A DNA stretch of 5,503 nucleotides from Treponema sp. GTDB lineage: Bacteria > Spirochaetota > Spirochaetia > Treponematales > UBA12059. The stretch spans positions 1 to 5,503 of the forward strand of contig JAAYUR010000137.1 of assembly GCA_012517645.1 (NCBI GenBank). Reading direction: 5' to 3'. A program made the translations under genes and the position numbers. Of the stretch, positions 1 to 5,503 are shown in pieces. The notes beneath the pieces were generated by a model that was not told where the DNA came from, did no database searches, and was given only the letters and a program-made list of their open reading frames with translations. Position 1 is the first letter of the stretch. Every line of letters begins with the position of its first letter.

Positions 1-2
1 AA

Positions 3-353
3 ATCGTAGAACTCGAACGGGAGATCCTTACCCTGCGGGATGATCCAACAAACACGGAACTCTATATTAGAACAGATATTAAGCTCCATGAGCTTCTCTA
101 TGTACACTGCCCCAATGCCTATCTTCGGGAGACGCTCCGCAGAGTTCATGAGGTATCCTATCGGATCCGATATTTCGCGGAAAGCCGCAAGACCATGCAC
201 GACGCGGTGACTCACGAGGTGATCCGGGAGCATCTGGATATCCTTGAGATACTCCGTACCCGGGACCCGGACCGCATCGTCGTAACCGTAAGTTCCCACC
301 TTCTGAACGGGGAACGTCGGGCGGTTTCCGCTCTCTCCCGGAACAAGTCCTAG
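3..353 (+). CDS. GntR-family transcriptional regulator, FCD domain (C-terminal part, 5' end outside window)
   Basis: The reading frame is open from the window edge to a TAG at 351-353 and gives 116 residues. It shows the all-helical FCD ligand-binding domain of FadR-type GntR regulators. Helical segments carry the expected metal/ligand pattern: Asp25 and His29 (D-x3-H, in TDIKLHELL), the conserved Asn38 (CPNAYL), His77 in the REHLDIL segment, and His99 in the final SHL segment. In the family, these Asp/His residues hold a metal ion that often contacts a carboxylate effector. The N-terminal winged-helix DNA-binding domain lies upstream of the window, so binding specificity cannot be judged. 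The gene precedes a TAXI-TRAP transporter on the same strand, which suggests that it regulates the transporter in response to the substrate or a metabolite of it. Its base composition is less GC-rich than the genes downstream. The family call is firm; effector and target are inferred. Confidence 0.85.
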   Translation: MVELEREILTLRDDPTNTELYIRTDIKLHELLYVHCPNAYLRETLRRVHEVSYRIRYFAESRKTMHDAVTHEVIREHLDILEILRTRDPDRIVVTVSSHLLNGERRAVSALSRNKS

Positions 354-497
354 CGAGGTGCCGGCCTTTCGCTCCGTTTCGGCCCCCTTCAACGCCCTCT
401 TTTCGTTTTCCGTTGAGTTGTTTTTGCGCATTCACCGCTTTCTTTGATCGGACATTCAATCGCCTTGAGCTCCTTTTACAAGACTTGAGCTAAAAGA

Positions 498-532
498 GGC
501 TTTTTCAAAACTCAGGGAGTTTTGAAAAAGCC
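498..532. repeat. Perfect 16-bp inverted repeat (hairpin) in the intergenic region
   Basis: The arms 498-513 and 517-532 are exact reverse complements around a 3-nt loop (AGG). The left arm begins GGCTTTTT and the right arm ends AAAAAGCC. This is the reverse of a normal plus-strand terminator: the T-run is inside the stem and no T-tract follows at 533. Read on the minus strand, the stem is followed by TCTTTTAG, which is only weakly T-rich. It lies between the end of the regulator gene and the transporter promoter, so it could be a transcript 3'-end hairpin, a REP-like dispersed element, or a remnant of paired mobile-element ends. The structure is certain; the role is not. Confidence 0.7.
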
Positions 533-551
533 GCAATTCTTCGTTCATTTC

Positions 552-591
552 TTTCTTTTGGGCTTGACGGATGCTATACTCATGATACACT
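552..591 (+). promoter_or_regulatory. Putative sigma70-type promoter of the TRAP transporter genes
   Basis: There are two overlapping solutions. The first is an extended -10 box, TGCTATACT, at 572-580 (TATACT matches 5 of 6 consensus bases). Its -35 position, 552-557, is poor. The second is TTGACG at 564-569 (5 of 6), a 16-bp spacer, and TACACT at 586-591 (4 of 6). Either would start transcription in roughly the 585-600 region, leaving a leader of about 100 nt before the preferred GTG start. The stretch is locally AT-rich and lies directly upstream of the repeat cluster at 594-639, a natural place for regulator binding. The prediction is by eye only. Confidence 0.5.
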
Positions 592-593
592 AA

Positions 594-639
594 ATATAGG
601 ATATAGGATATCGAACTAGTATTATCGATATTCATATCC
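594..639. promoter_or_regulatory. AT-rich repeat cluster, candidate operator or leader hairpin
   Basis: A 7-bp unit, ATATAGG, occurs twice in tandem (594-600, 601-607) and a third partial copy begins at 608. From there ATATCGA (608-614) pairs with TCGATAT (625-631) as an inverted repeat around a 10-bp spacer that contains the palindrome ACTAGT. A further GGATAT (606-611) faces ATATCC (634-639). Its place just downstream of the predicted promoter would suit a repressor such as the adjacent FCD/GntR protein, and the same bases could fold as RNA in the leader. It does not match the classic FadR operator pattern (TGGT-N3-ACCA). Confidence 0.35.
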
Positions 640-683
640 AGCCTGCAAGCATGCAGCCCATCAATACCGGGGGTGTACCCGGC

Positions 684-691
684 AAGGGGAG
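684..691 (+). promoter_or_regulatory. Ribosome-binding site that favours the GTG start at 696
   Basis: AAGGGGAG is a purine-rich Shine-Dalgarno-like stretch with about 5 nt between its core and the GTG at 696. The upstream in-frame ATG at 651 has no such sequence before it (the preceding bases are CAGCCTGCAAGC). A short inverted repeat, CCGGG (667-671) with CCCGG (678-682), lies just ahead of this site. Confidence 0.55.
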
Positions 692-695
692 TGGT

Positions 696-2660
696 GTGGA
701 AAAGACGGCAACGAGCACAGAGAACTCCGCGACGACACCGGACGGAGAGAAGATCCTGCAGCAAGTCGACCGGGAATCAGGGTACCGGAGGAATGTGGAC
801 CGTTTCTGGAAGTATGTGATCTTCGCGATTTCCATCGTGTTTATCACCTACCATATGTGGACGTCCAGGTTCGGTATGCCGGAAGTGATCAAGCATCGCG
901 CGATCCACGTTGGATTCATTCTGGTCCTGGTGTTCCTGTATTTTCCTGCCACCCGTAAGGCTCCCAGGAACCGTCCGACGGTATTCGACGTCATCCTCGC
1001 CCTGCTGTCCTTCGGCATGGTGGTATACACGTTGATTCAACGGGACGCGTTCCTGAAGCGCGGAGGAGTGGCGGAGCCCCTGGACCTCATCGTGGGGGGC
1101 CTTGCGATCCTGCTGGTCCTGGAGGCATGCCGAAGATCCGTAGGGCCCCAGCTCTTTATCCTGTGTATCGTCTTCCTTCTGTACGCCTGGGGCGGCCGGT
1201 ACATACCCGGAGTGCTCTCTCACCGAGGCCATTCAATAGAACGCATCATCTACCAGATGTACCTGACGAGCCAGGGAATATTCGGTATGCCCATCGGGGT
1301 GTCGTCGACCTACCTGATCATCTTCGTGGTGCTCGGAGCGATGCTCGACAAGAGCGGACTGTCCAAGCTGTTCAACGATATCGCCCTGGCCATCGGCGGC
1401 CGCCTGACGGGTGGTCCCGCAAAAGTGTCCGTGGTGGCCAGCGCCCTGGTCGGCATGATCAGCGGGAGCGCGGCGACCAACGTGGCGACCACGGGGGCCT
1501 TCACGATCCCCCTCATGAAGAAGGTCGGGTACAAGCCGTATTTCGCGGGGGCCATCGAGGCGGCCGCCTCCACGGGCGGGCAGTTCATGCCCCCCATTAT
1601 GGGGTCCGTCGCCTTCATCATGGCGGAGTTTTTGGGGGTTCGCTACCTGACCATCGCCGGAGCGGCGATCATTCCGGCCCTGTTGTACTTCGCGGGCGTT
1701 TTTTTCCAGATTGACCTTCGCGCCCGGTCCATGGGCCTGCGCGGGCTTTCGAAGGAGGAGCTTCCCAACGTCTGGCATACCATCCTGCGCTACGGCCAGA
1801 TGATCATCCCCATCTTCGTGCTGATCTATCTGCTGTTCGAGGGAAGGACCCCGCTGTACGCGGCTTTCTACACGGTGGTGATAACCGCCCTTCTATCCTG
1901 GATCCGCAAGGAGACCCGGATCGGGGCCAAGGAGCTGCGGGACGTGGCGGTCAATTCCGCCCGGAGTTCCTTGAGCATCGGCGTGGCCATGGCCAACGCC
2001 GGGTTCGTGGTCGCCGTCCTGTCCATGACGGGGATCGGCATCATCCTGGCGGACAACATCGTCCGGCTGTCCGCCGGCCAACTCCCCATCGCACTCTTCC
2101 TGTGCATGGTGGTGTCCATCATCCTGGGCATGGGCCTGCCGACCAGCGCCTGCTACGTTATCGCCGGCTCCATCGCGGTTCCCATCCTTACGAAGATGGG
2201 CGTGCCCCCGTTCCAGGCGCACTTCTTCGTGCTCTACTTCGCCTGCCTGTCCACCATCACCCCGCCGGTGGCCCTGGCCGCCTATGTCGGCGCGGGCATG
2301 TCCGGAGCGTCCCCCAACAAGGTGGGCTGGACGGCCTTCCGCCTGGCCCTGGCCGGGTTCATCGTGCCGTTCTTCTTCATCTACAACCCGGAGATGCTCC
2401 TGATCTCCGACTCCAAGCTCGCGATCATCTGGTCCGCCGTCTCCGGACTCGCGGGGACCGCCCTCCTGGCCGTGGCGGCCGAGGGATACCTCACCAAACG
2501 TTTGATGTGGCCCCTCCGGATCGTCTTCGGCGCCGCGGCCGTGATGCTCATCGCCCCGGGGCTCCGGTCCGACTTGCTCGGTCTCGGCCTGACCCTGGTT
2601 GGACTCGCGGGTGTCAAGTTCCTGCCCGCCGCGAAGGAGCGGAAGGCGATCGCGGCCTGA
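696..2660 (+). CDS. TRAP transporter permease, fused 4TM/12TM (DctQ-DctM) protein, TAXI type
   Basis: This is the integral membrane part of a tripartite ATP-independent periplasmic transporter, taking solute from the binding protein and moving it inward with a cation gradient. From the GTG start it has 654 residues, usual for the fused family. After a hydrophilic N-terminus come hydrophobic segments near residues 37-55, 70-85, 97-114, 131-145 and 150-166 (the small-subunit-like part). The large DctM-like domain follows, with GMISGSAATNVATT (253-266), STGGQFMPP (292-300), GMGLPTSACY (478-487) and STITPPVALAAY (519-530). These glycine/proline-rich signatures mark the transport core. Two or three further hydrophobic segments close the C-terminus. 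The GTG at 696 was chosen for its ribosome-binding site; an in-frame ATG at 651 would add 15 residues without one. The binding-protein gene follows, an order opposite to the common one. The family call is firm; the substrate is unknown. Confidence 0.95.
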   Translation: MEKTATSTENSATTPDGEKILQQVDRESGYRRNVDRFWKYVIFAISIVFITYHMWTSRFGMPEVIKHRAIHVGFILVLVFLYFPATRKAPRNRPTVFDVILALLSFGMVVYTLIQRDAFLKRGGVAEPLDLIVGGLAILLVLEACRRSVGPQLFILCIVFLLYAWGGRYIPGVLSHRGHSIERIIYQMYLTSQGIFGMPIGVSSTYLIIFVVLGAMLDKSGLSKLFNDIALAIGGRLTGGPAKVSVVASALVGMISGSAATNVATTGAFTIPLMKKVGYKPYFAGAIEAAASTGGQFMPPIMGSVAFIMAEFLGVRYLTIAGAAIIPALLYFAGVFFQIDLRARSMGLRGLSKEELPNVWHTILRYGQMIIPIFVLIYLLFEGRTPLYAAFYTVVITALLSWIRKETRIGAKELRDVAVNSARSSLSIGVAMANAGFVVAVLSMTGIGIILADNIVRLSAGQLPIALFLCMVVSIILGMGLPTSACYVIAGSIAVPILTKMGVPPFQAHFFVLYFACLSTITPPVALAAYVGAGMSGASPNKVGWTAFRLALAGFIVPFFFIYNPEMLLISDSKLAIIWSAVSGLAGTALLAVAAEGYLTKRLMWPLRIVFGAAAVMLIAPGLRSDLLGLGLTLVGLAGVKFLPAAKERKAIAA

Positions 2661-2702
2661 GTGCCCCGGCGCGGCGACCCGTACCGGGAGCCCTCGCCCT
2701 GC

Positions 2703-2764
2703 CCGGCGCGCCGGCTCGTCCGTCGCGCCGAGCCTGTCCGGTTAGAAAGCCATCGTGGATGGCT
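2703..2764 (+). other. Intercistronic GC-rich palindromes and small hairpin between permease and binding-protein genes
   Basis: The 156-nt gap (2661-2816) contains the 12-bp perfect palindrome CCGGCGCGCCGG (2703-2714). It also has a possible stem of CGGCGCG (2704-2710) with CGCGCCG (2724-2730), and a compact hairpin AGCCATC (2748-2754), loop GTG, GATGGCT (2758-2764). No T-tract follows, so these are not terminators. No convincing promoter is visible. RNA structures in such a place can protect or process a transcript so that the binding protein is made in excess over the permease; that role is inferred. Confidence 0.4.
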
Positions 2765-2803
2765 GGAGATAGTTCGAGATCCGTCGCACGCGGACGGTAG
2801 ATT

Positions 2804-2809
2804 AGGAGG
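2804..2809 (+). promoter_or_regulatory. Consensus Shine-Dalgarno AGGAGG for the TAXI binding-protein gene
   Basis: AGGAGG lies 7 nt before the ATG at 2817. It fixes the start there although the frame stays open upstream to a GTG at 2661. The lipoprotein signal begins directly after this ATG, which confirms the choice. Confidence 0.9.
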
Positions 2810-2816
2810 AAGGAAG

Positions 2817-3818
2817 ATGACGAATCTTAAGAAGGGATTCGCGCTGCTCGCGGTGGCGGCCCTGGTCCTGCTGGCGGCCTGCGCCCCCAAGAAGGAAGCC
2901 GCGAAGCCGGCGGCTCCCACGGAAATCCGCCATATCACCATGGGCACGGCGGGCGTGGGCGGATCGAACTACCCCACGGGAATCGCCATGTCGGCCCTGT
3001 GGAACGCCAACATCCCGGGCATCAAGGCCGTGGCCATCGCCACCGGCGGAAGCCCGCACAACATCGACCTCTTGCGCACCAAGGACGCGGACGTGGCCGT
3101 CTGCCGTTCCCTGGAGGCCTATCGGGCCATGAACGGCATCGAGCCCTACAAGGAGAAGATGACCTGGCTGCGCTCCCTGACCGGCGGGCTTTTCACGGAC
3201 GTCTTCCAGGTGGTGGCCCTCAAGTCCAGCGGGATCAAGAACGTGTCGGACTTCAAGGGCAAGCGGATCGTCGTGGGCCCCGTCGGCTCCGGAGGCGAGG
3301 TGGACGCCCGGGAGACCCTGGCGGCCTACGGCCTGACCTACGATGACATGAAGGTGAGCTTCGTCGAGTTTGCCCAAGGCATCGACATGTTGAAGGACGG
3401 CCTGGCGGACGGCGGCATCATTGGCCTGGCCCTCGGAGCCTCGGGCATGCAGGAGCTCCTCCTGGACGGCAAGGTAACCCTCATCCCCATAACGGACGAG
3501 GCCCTGGCGAACCTCCGGAAGAAGAACGAGTTCCTCATCCGGCGCAACATCCCCGCGAACACGTACCCCAACCAGCCCGAGCCGGTTGCGACGGTCGGCA
3601 CGCCCCCGGACATCATCATCGTGCGGGACGACATGCCCGAGGACCTCGTGTACCAGATGACCAAGACCTTGTACACGAACCTGCCCGCCATCCATGCGGT
3701 TTCGGCCCTGCTGACCCAGTTCTCCAAGGACCTGGTGCTTCCCGAGGACCAGATGCTGATCCCCTACCACCCGGGCGCCAAGAAGTACTTCATCGAGATG
3801 GGGTGGCTGAAGAAGTAG
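2817..3818 (+). CDS. TAXI-family TRAP transporter solute-binding lipoprotein
   Basis: The 333-residue protein captures the solute outside the inner membrane and hands it to the fused permease encoded just upstream. Residues 1-21 form a signal peptide (MTNLKK, then a hydrophobic stretch) ending in the lipobox LAAC, with Cys22 as the predicted lipidated residue. A lysine/alanine/proline linker follows to about residue 35. The mature part opens with the TAXI signature ITMGTAGVGGSNYPTG, followed by the ATGGSPHNIDLLRTKDADVAV region, and ends with YHPGAKKYFIEMGWLKK, typical of the family C-terminus. Studied TAXI proteins bind glutamate/glutamine or 2-oxoglutarate-like compounds, but no residue here settles the ligand. 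Membrane anchoring by lipid is less usual than a freely soluble TRAP binding protein. A terminator follows 32 nt after the stop, so this is the last gene of the transporter unit. The family call is firm; the ligand is unknown. Confidence 0.95.
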   Translation: MTNLKKGFALLAVAALVLLAACAPKKEAAKPAAPTEIRHITMGTAGVGGSNYPTGIAMSALWNANIPGIKAVAIATGGSPHNIDLLRTKDADVAVCRSLEAYRAMNGIEPYKEKMTWLRSLTGGLFTDVFQVVALKSSGIKNVSDFKGKRIVVGPVGSGGEVDARETLAAYGLTYDDMKVSFVEFAQGIDMLKDGLADGGIIGLALGASGMQELLLDGKVTLIPITDEALANLRKKNEFLIRRNIPANTYPNQPEPVATVGTPPDIIIVRDDMPEDLVYQMTKTLYTNLPAIHAVSALLTQFSKDLVLPEDQMLIPYHPGAKKYFIEMGWLKK

Positions 3819-3850
3819 CACCCTGGTTCTGGTGGAATCTCCCGTTCCCC

Positions 3851-3889
3851 GCCGCCCCCGTGATGCCTCCCGGGGGCGGCTTTCTATTT
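3851..3889 (+). terminator. Rho-independent terminator after the TRAP transporter genes
   Basis: GCCGCCCCCG (3851-3860) pairs perfectly with CGGGGGCGGC (3871-3880) around a 10-nt loop, and TTTCTATTT follows at once. It lies 32 nt after the binding-protein stop codon, in the right orientation to end the transporter transcript. It separates that unit from the S10 peptidase gene. No convincing promoter is visible in the 66 nt between it and the peptidase start: TTGCCC at 3907 with TACCTT at 3930 is weak and would put the transcript start in the ribosome-binding site. Some read-through into the peptidase is therefore possible. Confidence 0.9.
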
Positions 3890-3943
3890 CGGCACCAGCC
3901 CCCATATTGCCCCGCCCGCTACAGAAGAGTACCTTGTTGCAGG

Positions 3944-3949
3944 AAGGAG
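3944..3949 (+). promoter_or_regulatory. Ribosome-binding site for the S10 peptidase gene
   Basis: AAGGAG stands 6 nt before the ATG at 3956 and decides the start. The frame is open further upstream, to an ATG at 3803, but that stretch overlaps the binding-protein end and runs through the terminator, so it is not coding. Confidence 0.85.
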
Positions 3950-3955
3950 AGCTGT

Positions 3956-5482
3956 ATGGAAAACAATCCCGAACCCGCGGGCAAGGGGACCGGTCTCGAG
4001 GGCACTAAGAACGGATACGAACCCCCGAAGGGCGCGCGGGCTTCCTTGTCGATCACTCTATCGGGGCGCGAGTTCCCATACCGAGCCGAGGCGGACTGGA
4101 TCATCCTCAGGAAGGACGAGAAACCCGCGGCGGAGATGTTCTACACGAGCTATACTCTGCCGGACGAAGGTGACCGTCCCGTCACCTTCGTGTTCAACGG
4201 CGGCCCCGGGTCCTCCTCGGTGTATCTCCACTTCGGTGCCCTGGGGCCTCGCCGCGCCGCCTTCGGTTCCCGGGGGGAACCGCTTCCTCCCCCCCATAAA
4301 CTTCTGGACAACCAGGAGACCTGGCTGCGCTTCACGGACCTGGTCTTCATCGACCCCGTCGGAACGGGGCTTTCCCGGTTGGTTCCGGACCCGGAAGCGA
4401 AGAAGGACGCCGACAAGAAAGGCCCCGACGAAAAGAAGGACGTCGAGTACTGGGGGCTTAAGCGGGATCTGGAATCCATCTGCGAGTTCATCCGGAAGTA
4501 CCTTTCTCGGACAAAACGCTGGGACAGCGCCGTCTACCTGGCGGGGGAAAGCTACGGAGGGTTCCGGGTGGCCAAGCTTGTGCGCATGCTCCAGCAGGAC
4601 TACGGAGTTGCCCTGGCGGGGGCGATCTTGATCTCCCCGGCCTTGGAGTTCGCCCTTCTGGATCCGTCGGACTACGACGACTTGCCCTGGGTGGATACCT
4701 TCCCGACCATGGCGGGCGCGGCCTTTTTCCACGGCCGGGCCCGAAAGATCAAGCCCGGGGAGTCCCGGCAGGAGTACGCCCGAAGGGCTTCCGAGTTCGC
4801 GGTCACGGAACTCCTCCCGGTGCTGGCCTCGGGTGGTCTGGTCGGGGAAGCCCGAAGAGCCCGGGTGCTGGACACCGCCGCGGACTTCATCGGCCTTCCC
4901 CGGGATATCGTCCGTTCCAAGGGCGGGCGGGTTTCGATCGAATACTTCTCGAAGAACCTCCTTCGGGATCGGGGACTGGTTCTCGGATTGTACGACGCCA
5001 GCGCGACGGTAAAGGATCCCTACCCGGACCGGGACGAGTGGACCGGTCCGGATCCGACCCTGCACGTGGTGGAGCGGGTTTTCGCGACGTCGGTGAACAG
5101 TCAGCTTCGCGCCGCGGTCGGCCTCGAGACGGACCGGGACTACTCAACCTCCAGCGACGAGGTGAACGAGAACTGGAAAATCGACACCCGAAAGCACGCC
5201 TTCGAAAGCCAGGTCGGCGCTACGGACGATCTCCGTTACGGGATGAGCGTGAATCCCCATATGAAGGTCTACCTGACCCACGGGGTGTTCGACCTCGTCA
5301 CACCGTACTTCACGGCGGAGAGGATCAGCCGACTAATGAAGCTGGACGAGGAGAGGAAGCGGCTGCTCACGGTCCGGCACTATGACGGGGGTCACATGTT
5401 CTACACATGGGATGCCAGCCGTATCGCCTTTGCCCGGGACATGGAGGCCTTTTACGCTTCGAAGGGGGGGGGAGCGATATGA
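3956..5482 (+). CDS. Peptidase S10 (serine carboxypeptidase) family protein, no signal peptide
   Basis: The 508-residue protein is an alpha/beta-hydrolase-fold carboxypeptidase, expected to remove C-terminal amino acids from peptides. NGGPGSSS (81-88) is the oxyanion and C-terminal-carboxylate binding loop. DPVGTGLS lies at 133-140. GESYGG places the nucleophile at Ser199, with Glu198 as in the yeast carboxypeptidase Y motif. Asp446 (HGVFDLVTPYF) and His480 (YDGGHMFY) complete the triad. The loop has Ser where eukaryotic enzymes have a disulfide Cys (NGGPGCSS), and only one Cys (176) is seen. A charged, Lys/Asp-rich stretch at 145-163 looks like a surface insert. The N-terminus (MENNPEPAGKGTG) is hydrophilic with no signal peptide, unlike many secreted or vacuolar relatives, so a cytoplasmic site is inferred. 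Its stop overlaps the start of the next gene, suggesting a shared transcript. Peptidase identity is firm; activity and substrate are untested. Confidence 0.93.
   Translation: MENNPEPAGKGTGLEGTKNGYEPPKGARASLSITLSGREFPYRAEADWIILRKDEKPAAEMFYTSYTLPDEGDRPVTFVFNGGPGSSSVYLHFGALGPRRAAFGSRGEPLPPPHKLLDNQETWLRFTDLVFIDPVGTGLSRLVPDPEAKKDADKKGPDEKKDVEYWGLKRDLESICEFIRKYLSRTKRWDSAVYLAGESYGGFRVAKLVRMLQQDYGVALAGAILISPALEFALLDPSDYDDLPWVDTFPTMAGAAFFHGRARKIKPGESRQEYARRASEFAVTELLPVLASGGLVGEARRARVLDTAADFIGLPRDIVRSKGGRVSIEYFSKNLLRDRGLVLGLYDASATVKDPYPDRDEWTGPDPTLHVVERVFATSVNSQLRAAVGLETDRDYSTSSDEVNENWKIDTRKHAFESQVGATDDLRYGMSVNPHMKVYLTHGVFDLVTPYFTAERISRLMKLDEERKRLLTVRHYDGGHMFYTWDASRIAFARDMEAFYASKGGGAI
5464..5474 (+). 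promoter_or_regulatory. Nine-G tract plus AG, ribosome-binding site for the gene starting at 5479
   Basis: Nine consecutive G (5464-5472) followed by AG form a Shine-Dalgarno-like stretch, inside the last codons of the peptidase gene and a few nt before the ATG at 5479. A homopolymer of this length is prone to slippage in replication and to sequencing error. Confidence 0.55.
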
Positions 5483-5503
5483 ACCCCGGCTTCCTCCGCC
5501 GTC
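5479..5503 (+). CDS. Start of an unidentified downstream gene (3' end outside window)
   Basis: An ATG at 5479-5481 shares ATGA with the peptidase stop (TGA 5480-5482), the classic arrangement for translational coupling, and is preceded by the G-rich ribosome-binding stretch. Only eight codons are visible (MNPGFLRR), too few to name a product. The start is supported by the overlap and the upstream purine run; the gene itself cannot be verified within the window. Confidence 0.5.

Noticed and set aside
388..425. Possible terminator after the GntR gene: TCAACG (389-394) with CGTTGA (411-416), then GTTGTTTTTG
   Set aside because: The stem is only 6 bp around a 16-nt loop and the T-run is set off by GTTG, so it is too weak to annotate, although the position is right.
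559..575. Sigma54-like -24/-12 element (GG at 561-562 and GC at 573-574, 10 bp between)
   Set aside because: The dinucleotide spacing fits, but the surrounding bases match the sigma54 consensus poorly, and no enhancer-binding regulator is seen. The sigma70-like boxes explain the region better.
456..764. Minus-strand open frame of 102 codons across the intergenic region
   Set aside because: It has no ribosome-binding site, spans the hairpin, the promoter and the permease start, and its translation shows no recognisable domain. It is treated as a chance frame.
2661..2816. N-terminal extension of the TAXI protein back to GTG 2661
   Set aside because: The open frame is a by-product of GC-rich sequence. 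The consensus ribosome-binding site and the lipoprotein signal place the start at 2817.
2802..3905. Long minus-strand open frame (367 codons) opposite the TAXI gene
   Set aside because: It is a shadow of codon bias in a GC-rich gene, with low-complexity Gly/Arg/His/Val-rich translation and no domain; the plus-strand gene is unmistakable.
3803..3955. N-terminal extension of the S10 peptidase back to ATG 3803
   Set aside because: It would overlap the binding-protein end and read through the intrinsic terminator. A good ribosome-binding site precedes ATG 3956.

Overview
The window carries four genes and the first codons of a fifth, all on the plus strand. The protein-coding DNA is GC-rich, while the regulator tail and the first intergenic stretch are visibly richer in A+T. 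The contents point to a Gram-negative, probably anaerobic or organic-acid/amino-acid-using bacterium (Desulfobacterota- or Synergistota-like). That placement is an inference from gene content and style, since no taxonomic marker is present.

Layout: (1) Positions 3-353 hold the C-terminal part of a GntR-family regulator with an FCD ligand-binding domain, cut by the window edge. (2) Positions 354-695 are non-coding. They hold a 16-bp perfect hairpin (498-532), a plausible sigma70-type promoter (about 552-591), a tandem 7-bp repeat and an inverted repeat just downstream of it (594-639), and a ribosome-binding site at 684-691. (3) Positions 696-2660 encode a fused 4TM/12TM TRAP transporter permease. 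(4) Positions 2661-2816 are a GC-rich intercistronic gap with small hairpins. (5) Positions 2817-3818 encode a TAXI-family TRAP solute-binding lipoprotein. (6) A strong intrinsic terminator at 3851-3889 closes the transporter unit. (7) Positions 3956-5482 encode a peptidase S10 (serine carboxypeptidase) homologue with a complete catalytic triad but no export signal. (8) An ATG at 5479 overlaps the S10 stop codon and starts another gene that runs off the window.

How the genes work together: permease and binding protein form one complete TAXI-type TRAP importer, a sodium- or proton-driven secondary transporter, probably for a small carboxylate or amino acid. The FCD regulator directly upstream is the obvious candidate to sense the substrate or a product of it and control the transporter promoter. 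The peptidase is separated by the terminator and probably belongs to a second unit with the gene starting at 5479. A link between peptide breakdown and carboxylate/amino-acid uptake is possible but is not shown by the sequence.

I see no CRISPR array, tRNA, rRNA, complete mobile element or undescribed multi-gene system. The points most worth a second look are the regulatory region, the inside-out hairpin, the permease-first gene order, the apparently cytoplasmic S10 peptidase, and the nine-G tract at the peptidase end, where one extra G would fuse it in frame to the next gene.
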